Shown here in pieces: positions 9,646-16,829 of a DNA stretch of 64,000 nucleotides. Source of the DNA: Psychrobacter phenylpyruvicus DSM 7000 = NBRC 102152 (GTDB lineage: Bacteria; Pseudomonadota; Gammaproteobacteria; Pseudomonadales; Moraxellaceae). The stretch spans positions 1 to 64,000 of the forward strand of contig NZ_JMKP01000009.1 of NCBI RefSeq assembly GCF_000685805.1, written 5' to 3'. A program made the translations under genes and the position numbers. Under the pieces are notes generated by a model. It saw only the letters and a list, made by a program, of their open reading frames with translations, ran no database searches and was not told the origin of the DNA. Positions within the stretch are counted from its first letter, which is position 1, and each line of letters starts with the position of its first letter.

Positions 9646-10506
9646 ATGACCACCACTTATAACTCCATTAAATCGTTACGTGAAGCGCTTAAACCGCTAC
9701 GAGCAAATAAAACAATAGCCTTAGTGCCTACCATGGGTAATCTGCACCAAGGCCACATCTCTTTAGTGAAATTGGCTAAACAGCATGCAGATATCGTGGT
9801 GGTCAGTATATTCGTTAACCCTACCCAGTTTGGTGCGGGGGAAGATTTAGACAGTTATCCTAGAACTTTAGAGGCAGATACTGACAAGTTAAAGGCAGCA
9901 GAAGCGGATTATATCTTTGCTCCTACGGTGGATGAGATGTACCCAGTTATGCCCCCTCCGACTCAGGTATTAGCAGGTAATATTAGTAAAATACTGTGTG
10001 GTAAATCACGTCCTACCCACTTTGATGGCGTAGGCATTGTGGTGACTAAGCTATTTAATATCATCCAGCCTGATGTGGCCGTATTTGGTAAAAAAGACTA
10101 TCAGCAACTGGCCATTATTAAGCAGTTGGTACGAGATTTAAGCTTTGATATACAGCTAGTTGGTGGCCCTATAGTCCGTGCCGAAGATGGATTGGCATTG
10201 TCTTCACGCAATCAGTATTTAACACAACAAGAGCGAGCTAAGGCTCCTGAGCTGCATAAAGCGGTTCAAGACTTGGCGCTAAAATTACAAGATGGTAAGG
10301 CTACCTGTGAGACTGACCTTAAAAGGCTGATTGAGCAAAGTATAGCCGAAATTAATGCTAAAGGTTTTAAGGTTGATTATCTTGAAGTAAAAAACCAAGA
10401 CTTAACGCCAATTACTGAATTTGCTGGCAAGCAGTCTTGGTTAATAGCGGTAGCTGCCTGGTTAGGTAAAGCACGGTTATTGGATAACCAAGAGGTTGAT
10501 ATTTAG
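9646..10506 (+). CDS. panC: Pantothenate synthetase
   Basis: Condenses pantoate with beta-alanine using ATP. The 286-residue protein contains the nucleotidyltransferase HIGH-type motif in PTMGNLHQGHISLV, the pantoate-binding regions SIFVNPTQF and FDGVGIVVTKLFNI, the KMSKS-like segment ALSSRNQYL and FGKKDYQQL. It lies in the same run as panB. The start ATG follows an AGGATA ribosome site. Confidence 0.97.
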   Translation: MTTTYNSIKSLREALKPLRANKTIALVPTMGNLHQGHISLVKLAKQHADIVVVSIFVNPTQFGAGEDLDSYPRTLEADTDKLKAAEADYIFAPTVDEMYPVMPPPTQVLAGNISKILCGKSRPTHFDGVGIVVTKLFNIIQPDVAVFGKKDYQQLAIIKQLVRDLSFDIQLVGGPIVRAEDGLALSSRNQYLTQQERAKAPELHKAVQDLALKLQDGKATCETDLKRLIEQSIAEINAKGFKVDYLEVKNQDLTPITEFAGKQSWLIAVAAWLGKARLLDNQEVDI

Positions 10507-10625
10507 CAGTTGCTTTAAGTGTGGTATGCAGTATTGAGATAAAAGTGCGAAGCGTGTTGGCTTTAGTTATTTGAGCAATATTTATAGCATCTTACAATAC
10601 AATACAAGGATAGGGAGTTTACCAT

Positions 10626-11570
10626 ATGTCTGCCAAGCAGCCAGAAGCTGAAACATTACAACAGCCGAATTCTAAGGTATTAGCGGTAGAGGTTTTGATT
10701 GTTTCCGGACGTTCCGGCTCTGGTAAAACCTCAGTACTTAATATTCTAGAGGATTTAGGCTATTACGTTATCGATAACATGCCTTTATCGTTATTATCCG
10801 CAGCCGCTGAAAAGTTAATAGAAGATGGGGATATTAAAAAACTAGCATTGGGCGTAGACATACGAACGTTACAAGCAGACTCCTCTAGTTTTAAGAATAT
10901 TTATGAGCAGCTCCTGACAGCTTATGGTGCTAATAGCGTTAAAATCCTTTATGTTACTGCCCAAGAGTCGGTATTGGTAGCACGTTATGCTGCCACACGT
11001 CGAGTGCATCCTCTAATGGCGATGTCGAGTTGTGATGTCAAAAACTTGCCCAGCGCCATAAAGAAGGAAACCGAAGCGCTACAGTTGATTGCTAGCAAGG
11101 CTGACATCACCATTGATACCAGTACCCTTAATATTCATCAGCTAAAAGAGTTGGTGCGTGAGTCGATAGGGGTGGACAATAAAATTACGGTCAACCTGCT
11201 GTCCTTTGGGTTTAAGTTTGGGGTGCCCATCGATGCGGACTTTATCTTTGATGTGCGTATCTTACCAAACCCCCATTGGAATCCTGAATTACGGGTTAAG
11301 ACCGGTCAGGATGCTGAGGTGGCTGAGTTTTTTGCAGAGTTTCCAGAAGTGGATGAAATGCAGCAGGATATTTACCAGTTTTTAAATCGCTGGCTGCCTG
11401 AGTTTTTGCACAACAATAGACACACGGTTACGGTAGCAATTGGCTGTACAGGGGGCAAGCACCGTTCAGTATTTATTACTGAGAAGCTACATGCTAGATT
11501 GTCACAAAGCTTGCCAAGCGAGCTAAAAGCAATGATTAAACACCGTGAAAAATTGCACTGGGGACACTAA
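10626..11570 (+). CDS. rapZ: RNase adapter protein / nucleotide-binding protein RapZ
   Basis: Belongs to the RapZ (YvcJ) family, which in enterobacteria binds the GlmY/GlmZ small RNAs and hands GlmZ to RNase E. The P-loop is at residues 28-36 (GRSGSGKTS), a YYVIDNMPLSLL segment follows, and the C-terminal domain has the conserved GCTGGKHRSV. The 314-residue length includes about 20 extra N-terminal residues compared with the usual 285. No ptsN or hpf homologue is adjacent, unlike in enterobacteria, so the RNA partner here is unknown. It lies 119 nt after panC and 79 nt before darP. Confidence 0.92.
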   Translation: MSAKQPEAETLQQPNSKVLAVEVLIVSGRSGSGKTSVLNILEDLGYYVIDNMPLSLLSAAAEKLIEDGDIKKLALGVDIRTLQADSSSFKNIYEQLLTAYGANSVKILYVTAQESVLVARYAATRRVHPLMAMSSCDVKNLPSAIKKETEALQLIASKADITIDTSTLNIHQLKELVRESIGVDNKITVNLLSFGFKFGVPIDADFIFDVRILPNPHWNPELRVKTGQDAEVAEFFAEFPEVDEMQQDIYQFLNRWLPEFLHNNRHTVTVAIGCTGGKHRSVFITEKLHARLSQSLPSELKAMIKHREKLHWGH

Positions 11571-11649
11571 AGGCAGGTATGCTAGGACTGCGCAGCCCAA
11601 AGTTTTACCAGAATACTGATATTATTTTTATTATTAATTTGAGATTTTT

Positions 11650-12159
11650 ATGATTGATTGGTCCGAACATGACATGCGAGTTTCTCGCACTGAACTAAAA
11701 AAAGCCCATGAGCGCTTACAGAAGCTGTCTGTGCCTCTGGCTGCCTTATCCAAAAAGCAGATGAAGAAACTGCCAGCAACGGAATACTTCTTGGCTGAAC
11801 TGATGGCTTTGTCCGACATTACCAGTGCGGCAGCCCGTAATCGCCAAATTAAGCGAGTGGGGAAGCTGATCAGTGAAGAAGATCGTCATGCTTTAGTAGA
11901 CGCCTTATTTCAGATCCGCTTTAGTAAAGAGCAAGCCGTTAAAATTGAAGGGTGGTATACGCGCTTAAATATTAACGATGAAGGCACCTTAAAGCAGTTC
12001 TGCAAGCAGTTCAAAGCGGCAGAGCGTAATAGCTTATTTCAGCTACTACTATGGATTGAATATGCCAAGCACATGGATGATGATGAGCTGCTGAAAGAAT
12101 CAGAAACAGACTTACTGAGCTACATCAAAGAGGTGGCTATCTTGAGTCAGTTAGATTAA
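11650..12159 (+). CDS. darP: Ribosome biogenesis factor DarP (YjgA, DUF615 family)
   Basis: Homologue of the dual-action 50S assembly factor DarP. The protein is 169 residues, highly charged and mainly helical, with family-typical stretches VSRTELKKAHERLQKLSVPL, KQMKKLPATEYFLAEL and AAARNRQIKRVGKLISEED. It ends 3 nt before the stop of the convergent gene on the other strand, so the two transcripts must overlap or terminate within coding DNA. Confidence 0.9.
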   Translation: MIDWSEHDMRVSRTELKKAHERLQKLSVPLAALSKKQMKKLPATEYFLAELMALSDITSAAARNRQIKRVGKLISEEDRHALVDALFQIRFSKEQAVKIEGWYTRLNINDEGTLKQFCKQFKAAERNSLFQLLLWIEYAKHMDDDELLKESETDLLSYIKEVAILSQLD

Positions 12160-12162
12160 TGG

Positions 12163-12474
12163 TTAGATATCTATTACCTCGATCACATCATAAGCAGGCG
12201 TCTCATAAGGGTGTGCCTGCTTTAATGCTTCTATAACCTCAGAGATCTTCTCTTTAGCAACCACCATCTCTACCCGCCATTCGGTTACTTGCTCAACCCT
12301 ATCTTGTTTACCAATATGAGGCTGACTGCCAGCTCTAGGCATGAATTGACCCGTACCTTTAACCTGCCAGCAGCAGTGAGAGTAGTTACCAATATGGCCT
12401 GCCCCTGCGGCAAATAAAGCTTGTTTTACCGGCTCTAAGTTAGGTTCTGGAATAAATACAGTAAGCTTGTACAT
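12163..12474 (-). CDS. YqfO / NIF3-like C-terminal domain protein
   Basis: A 103-residue stand-alone version of the small domain found inserted in Nif3/YqfO proteins, structurally related to the PII/CutA fold. Typical features are the opening MYKLTVFIPEP, a central GAGHIGNYSHCCW, GTGQFMPRAGSQPHIG, and the closing HPYETPAYDVIEV. The function is unknown; members often carry this domain alone. It lies downstream of purC on the same strand but beyond a terminator, so it is probably transcribed independently. Confidence 0.8.
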   Translation of the reverse strand: MYKLTVFIPEPNLEPVKQALFAAGAGHIGNYSHCCWQVKGTGQFMPRAGSQPHIGKQDRVEQVTEWRVEMVVAKEKISEVIEALKQAHPYETPAYDVIEVIDI

Positions 12475-12516
12475 AATCTTATTGCCTTTTTTTAATAGTC
12501 TTATTGTCTTTTTAAT

Positions 12517-12551
12517 ACAAAAAGCCGACTATAATTTAATCATAGTCGGCT
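12517..12551 (-). terminator. Rho-independent terminator of purC
   Basis: A perfect 10-bp stem AGCCGACTAT / ATAGTCGGCT (12523-12532 with 12542-12551) is followed on the reverse strand by a T-rich run. It lies 32 nt after the purC stop. Confidence 0.88.
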
Positions 12552-12583
12552 GTGTTAAAGCAACGTAAGGCGGTAAAGCTTGC

Positions 12584-13303
12584 TTAGTTTAAGGGCACAC
12601 CAATACGCTGAGCCACTTCTTCATAAGATTCGATCACGTCACCTAGGCTCTGACGGAAGCGGTCTTTGTCTAGTTTTTTCTTGGTTTCTTTGTCCCAAAT
12701 ACGGCAGCCATCTGGTGAAAATTCATCACCTAATACAATACGGTCTTGGAATACGCCGAATTCAAGTTTGAAGTCGACTAGCATTAAGCCGCCTTCATCG
12801 AATAACTGTTTTAATACATCGTTTACTTTAAAAGTAAGCTCTTTCATTTTAGCCAGCTGCTCAGGAGTTGCCCAGCCTAATGCTACTGATAACGATTCGT
12901 TGACCATAGGATCACCTAGAGCGTCATCTTTATAGAATAACTCATAAGTAGGTGGGTTCAGAGGCTGACCTTCTTGTAAGCCAAGACGGCGTACTAAGCT
13001 ACCCGCTGCAAAGTTACGTACCACACACTCTACAGGAATCATCTCTAAGCGTTTTACCAACACTTCATCGTCAGAAAGCTGCTTTTCAAAGTGAGTTTCA
13101 ATACCGGCTTCATCAAGTTTTTGCATAATGAATGCATTGAAGCGGTTATTCACTTGTCCTTTACGACCTAGCTGCTCGATACGTTCTCCATTAAAAGCAG
13201 AAGTATCATCACGGAAGTGAAGGATTAAGTAATCGGGGTTGTCTGTTTCATAAACAGATTTGGCTTTGCCTTTGTAAAGCAGGTCTTTTTTTTGAAGCTG
13301 CAT
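12584..13303 (-). CDS. purC: Phosphoribosylaminoimidazole-succinocarboxamide synthase
   Basis: Joins aspartate to CAIR with ATP in purine synthesis. The 239-residue protein has the SAICAR synthetase signatures: [14 protein letters not shown] at the ATP site, [14 protein letters not shown], the substrate-binding [14 protein letters not shown], and LVDFKLEFG followed by [14 protein letters not shown]. It lies downstream of the BamC-like gene and dapA on the same strand, the order dapA-bamC-purC known from E. coli. Confidence 0.97.
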   Translation of the reverse strand: MQLQKKDLLYKGKAKSVYETDNPDYLILHFRDDTSAFNGERIEQLGRKGQVNNRFNAFIMQKLDEAGIETHFEKQLSDDEVLVKRLEMIPVECVVRNFAAGSLVRRLGLQEGQPLNPPTYELFYKDDALGDPMVNESLSVALGWATPEQLAKMKELTFKVNDVLKQLFDEGGLMLVDFKLEFGVFQDRIVLGDEFSPDGCRIWDKETKKKLDKDRFRQSLGDVIESYEEVAQRIGVPLN

Positions 13304-13416
13304 GATTTAAGTCCTATGCATATAGTTTACTGAGCGGTTATGTCAGTATCCCTAAAAGGGGGTTTAAAAAGTAGAGTGGCGGTAGTAAGTAAACAACTAA
13401 ATAATCAAGCTGACAA

Positions 13417-13767
13417 TTAATTGCTAGTTTGATTGGCTGCGGGCACTTGACGATGAGGAGGTGGTAACTCATAACGCTTACCAGACTCGTTCTCAATATC
13501 AAGGGTATTAACTCCTACAGCCGGAGTAGGGTAAAGCGGAACAAAAGGGGCGGTCTCTTGATCTGCGGGCAATTGAATAGGGTCAAGTTTTTCAGCTTTT
13601 TGATAAGCCAAACTACCATCGTCAATTTTACTAAAAGCCCCTTTAGTCGCTTGGCATCCTGATAAAAAAGCAACGCTGCTGGCCGCAATAATCGCAACCT
13701 TCATTGCTGTGCGCAAGGTCGCAGCTACAGAGGGCTGTGAGTGATTTGAAAGTTCAATGTGAGACAT
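13417..13767 (-). CDS. Short BamC-like lipoprotein
   Basis: A 116-residue lipoprotein. An N-terminal signal ends in FLSGC, with Cys38 as the lipidation site. The rest is proline-rich and probably unstructured: SLAYQKAEKLDPIQLPAD, then APFVPLYPTPAV and LDIENESGKRYELPPPHR. This pattern resembles the N-terminal region of BamC (NlpB), which in E. coli lies along BamD in the outer-membrane beta-barrel assembly machine. The position between dapA and purC matches bamC synteny. Both globular domains of E. coli BamC (about 344 residues) are absent. The ribosome site AAAGGA lies 7 nt before the ATG at 13767; an internal ATG at codon 22 would give a more compact signal peptide. The BamC assignment rests on synteny and motif resemblance. 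Confidence 0.72.
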   Translation of the reverse strand: MSHIELSNHSQPSVAATLRTAMKVAIIAASSVAFLSGCQATKGAFSKIDDGSLAYQKAEKLDPIQLPADQETAPFVPLYPTPAVGVNTLDIENESGKRYELPPPHRQVPAANQTSN

Positions 13768-13890
13768 GGGTCATCCTTTGTCAGCTGTATAAGCAAAGAG
13801 ATAAATTTCTCACTACCATACAGCTTGTATTCAAAAGTACTGATAGTCAAAAGTACCGAAGTTAATCATACTGGGAGCTAATTGACGCTA

Positions 13891-14799
13891 TTAGTCAATT
13901 AAACCTGCGGCACGTAAGCCTGCATCTACCTGCTCATGGTACTGCTCACTTAACCAGACCATTGGTAGGCGAATACCTTTTTCAATTTTGCCCATTCTAT
14001 GTAAAGCATACTTCACTGGAATAGGGCTAGATTCAATAAACATCAACTTGTGTAGTGGCGCAATGGTGTCGTGAACTTTGGTAGCAGTTTCAAAGTCACC
14101 TTTTAAAGCGGCATTGAATACTTGGCTCATGGCCTTGGGCACGATATTTGCCGTTACCGAGATGTTGCCTTTAGCACCATGCTTCATAAGCTCCAGCGCT
14201 GTACCATCATCACCTGATAGCACTACTATACGATCGCCTAAAGCTTCAATTAGCAATTTTCCACGTTCTACAGAACCAGTAGCGTCCTTGATGGCGACAA
14301 TGTTTTCAATATCAGCTAGGCGTTCAACCGTCTCTTGTGCGATATCTACCACAGTACGGCCTGGCACATTATAAAGCATTTGTGGCATATCTACAGCTTC
14401 GGCAATCGCTTTATAGTGCTGAAATAAGCCTTCTTGAGTGGGCTTATTGTAATAAGGCGCTACTAACAAGGCACAGTCAGCACCCGCATCCTTGGCTTCT
14501 GAGGTTAAATGAATGGCTTCTTGGGTATTGTTGGCACCGGTTCCGGCGATAACAGGAATACGGCCATCAACGTGTTTTACAAAAAAGCGAATCACATCAC
14601 TGTGCTCTTGCATCGACAAGGTAGCAGATTCACCAGTGGTACCGACCGCTATTAGAGAGTCTGTACCTTGTTCAATATGCCAGTCAATTAGCTCAGCTAG
14701 ACGAGGATAATCTACCTCCCCATTAGTCAGCATAGGAGTGACTAAGGCAACCATTGAGCCTTGTAATTTGGTTTTAAATTCAGAATAGGGGTTACTCAT
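13891..14799 (-). CDS. dapA: 4-hydroxy-tetrahydrodipicolinate synthase
   Basis: Condenses pyruvate with aspartate semialdehyde in lysine and diaminopimelate synthesis. The 302-residue TIM barrel shows GTTGESATL (Thr54/Thr55), the catalytic tyrosine in MLYNVPGRT (Tyr143), and the Schiff-base lysine in AIKDATG (Lys171). It heads the dapA-bamC-purC order on the reverse strand, with 123 nt to the lipoprotein gene. A long gap upstream (14800-15420) should hold the promoter. Confidence 0.97.
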   Translation of the reverse strand: MSNPYSEFKTKLQGSMVALVTPMLTNGEVDYPRLAELIDWHIEQGTDSLIAVGTTGESATLSMQEHSDVIRFFVKHVDGRIPVIAGTGANNTQEAIHLTSEAKDAGADCALLVAPYYNKPTQEGLFQHYKAIAEAVDMPQMLYNVPGRTVVDIAQETVERLADIENIVAIKDATGSVERGKLLIEALGDRIVVLSGDDGTALELMKHGAKGNISVTANIVPKAMSQVFNAALKGDFETATKVHDTIAPLHKLMFIESSPIPVKYALHRMGKIEKGIRLPMVWLSEQYHEQVDAGLRAAGLID

Positions 14800-15420
14800 A
14801 ATATTGCCTTGTTATTTTTAACTAAAGTTACTTCAATATATTAGCGTGTTTATTTGTCATATCAATCTTTTTGAGCGGATTTGATAGTAGCTAGGACTAT
14901 CATAACAAGTGCTTTTTACTACGCAACTAACATTTCATTTAAAATTTACGGCTGCGTAATAAAATCACGGCAAGTAGGGGAAGTTAGTGGTATTCAATCT
15001 TGAAGCTGGGTAATGGTAAGCCCGCTTCCCCTATGCAATTGCCTTAGCTTTTATGCAGCATTAAGGTTGAAAACAGGTTTAAAAATTGCAATTAGTGTAG
15101 CACATTCGCCCTTAAGCAATCATTAAGCTATTTTACGTCTAAATGGCGCTATGCGATACCACACATTTGATAAAAATATGAATAAAAAGTGAAATTTTAC
15201 GAACCCTCAGTTTTTACCGTATTTATTGCTACAAACTAAGGCACTCTTACAAACTGTAGTTTCGGATAATAAAGCAGTATGCTTTAATGAATTGATAACT
15301 GTTGGCTTTATCAGTCAATAGCTAAATCAACAGCTAGTTAAATAAAGCTAGTTCAATAAATAGTTTTTTAAATAAATAGCTACTTAAATAAATAATAAAT
15401 ATTCTAAGGGATTAAAATAT
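14800..15420. other. Intergenic region between dapA and a divergent reductase gene
   Basis: About 620 bp without a credible gene. Two structures stand out. A 9-bp perfect inverted repeat TAGGGGAAG / CTTCCCCTA lies at 14974-14982 and 15034-15042. A degenerate AT-rich tandem repeat occupies 15332-15391 (units of 14, 14, 16 and 16 bp built on AGCTAGTTAAATAA). Promoters for both flanking genes must lie here but are not obvious. Confidence 0.5.
15332..15391. repeat. Degenerate AT-rich tandem repeat, 14-16 bp units
   Basis: Four consecutive units start at 15332, 15346, 15360 and 15376. The first two read AGCTAGTTAAATAA and AGCTAGTTCAATAA; the last two are ATAG-start 16-mers ending TTAAATAA. The array ends 29 bp before the start of the next gene. 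Confidence 0.7.
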
Positions 15421-16680
15421 ATGACAAATGAAAACATAAAAAACTCACAGCATAAATACGGTATTGTTCTTTATGGTGCCACAAGTTTTGTGGGTCAATT
15501 GGTTGCTGAGTATTTGCAAAAGTTCTTAGCCGCAGACAATACGGATAATGAAGTAAGCTGGGCAATTGCTGGTCGCAATCAACAAAAATTGGAGCAAGTT
15601 AAGCAGCAGGTAGGTAATACCGAGCTGCCGATTATTATTGCAGACAGTGAGGACGCCGATAGTCTAAATAAAATGGCCGCCCAAGCCCAAGTAATAATCT
15701 CCACGGTAGGACCTTACCTAAAATATGGAGAGCCTTTGATCAAAGCGTGTGCTGAGAATGGCACAGACTATGTCGACTTAACGGGTGAAGCTTTATTCAT
15801 CAAAAACATGCTCGATAAGTATCAACAAACTGCTAAAGATTCTGGGGCGCGTATCGTCAACTCTTGTGGCTTTGACTCCCTGCCTTCCGATCTAGGCGTA
15901 CTATTCACCCAAAACTGTGCCCAAAAAGAGTATGGCGAATATTGCGAAACCATTAATATGCGGGTGAAAGCGGCTAAAGGAGGTGTGTCAGGCGGGACGG
16001 TGTCTTCGATGGCTACTATCTTTGAGGAGCTTGGCAAAGATAAATCGCTGCGTAAACAGTTGGCCAACCCTTATCTGTTAAATGATGATGAAAATCGCCC
16101 TAATGTGCGTCAACAGAATATTAACCTTCCTCAGTGGGATGCTGAAAATGAGCGCTGGGTAGCCCCCTTTATTATGGCTTCCATTAATACCCGTATTGTT
16201 CATCGCTCCAATCAACTACGGGATTATCAATATGGTCGTGACTTTAAATATGATGAAGCCATGTGGTTGCCAGCAGGTCTGAAAGGTCGTCTTATGAGTT
16301 ATGGAATGACGGCAGGTATTGCAGGCTTTGCGGCCAGCATGATGTTTAAGCCTAGCCGTGATCTGTTAAATGAGCATGTACTACCCAAATCTGGTGATGG
16401 CCCTTCTAAGTCAGAGCGAGAAAATGGCTATTTCGATATTCGCTTCTTTGGTTATACCAATACCAACCATGAAGTATTAACCAAGGTGACAGGTGACAAA
16501 GACCCTGGTTATGGTGGTACTTGTCAAATGCTGTCACAAAGTGCACTGTGTCTCCTGCAAGATATTAGTAGGCAAGAGGTGGAGGGAGGTTTTTGGACTC
16601 CGGCTGCTGCGATGGGTGAAGCCTTGATTAAGCGCTTACAAGATCACGCTGGCATTGAGTTTGTAGAGTTATCAGCATAG
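15421..16680 (+). CDS. Saccharopine dehydrogenase-like NAD(P)-binding oxidoreductase
   Basis: A 419-residue protein of the saccharopine dehydrogenase / trans-acting enoyl reductase family. The N-terminus has a Rossmann motif, YGIVLYGATSFVGQLVAEYL, and further family segments are WAIAGRNQQKLEQV, TVGPYLKYGEPLIKAC, DYVDLTGE and RIVNSCGFDSLPSDLG. The last block is typical of the actinobacterial and proteobacterial enoyl-reductase-like branch rather than true lysine-pathway enzymes. The substrate is unknown, and a lipid or polyketide-type substrate is only an analogy. It is a single gene with its own terminator downstream. Confidence 0.75.
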   Translation: MTNENIKNSQHKYGIVLYGATSFVGQLVAEYLQKFLAADNTDNEVSWAIAGRNQQKLEQVKQQVGNTELPIIIADSEDADSLNKMAAQAQVIISTVGPYLKYGEPLIKACAENGTDYVDLTGEALFIKNMLDKYQQTAKDSGARIVNSCGFDSLPSDLGVLFTQNCAQKEYGEYCETINMRVKAAKGGVSGGTVSSMATIFEELGKDKSLRKQLANPYLLNDDENRPNVRQQNINLPQWDAENERWVAPFIMASINTRIVHRSNQLRDYQYGRDFKYDEAMWLPAGLKGRLMSYGMTAGIAGFAASMMFKPSRDLLNEHVLPKSGDGPSKSERENGYFDIRFFGYTNTNHEVLTKVTGDKDPGYGGTCQMLSQSALCLLQDISRQEVEGGFWTPAAAMGEALIKRLQDHAGIEFVELSA

Positions 16681-16696
16681 TTTTGTAGTAGCTAAT

Positions 16697-16734
16697 ATAA
16701 GCTGAATAACAAACTATAAGCTGAATATAAAACT
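16697..16734. repeat. 19-bp direct tandem duplication
   Basis: ATAAGCTGAATAACAAACT (16697-16715) is followed immediately by a copy with two differences (16716-16734). It lies between the reductase stop and its terminator. Confidence 0.85.
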
Positions 16735-16757
16735 AAATAACGTACTTAATAACACAC

Positions 16758-16790
16758 AAAAAAGGACAGGCCTGAGGGCTGTCCTTTTTT
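16758..16790. terminator. Bidirectional terminator between the reductase gene and tex
   Basis: A stem AAAAGGACAG / CTGTCCTTTT flanked by A and T runs on both sides. It can serve the forward reductase gene and the convergent tex gene. Confidence 0.85.
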
Positions 16791-16829
16791 AATAATAGTC
16801 AATTTATAATAGACAATTTGGCTAAGTAG

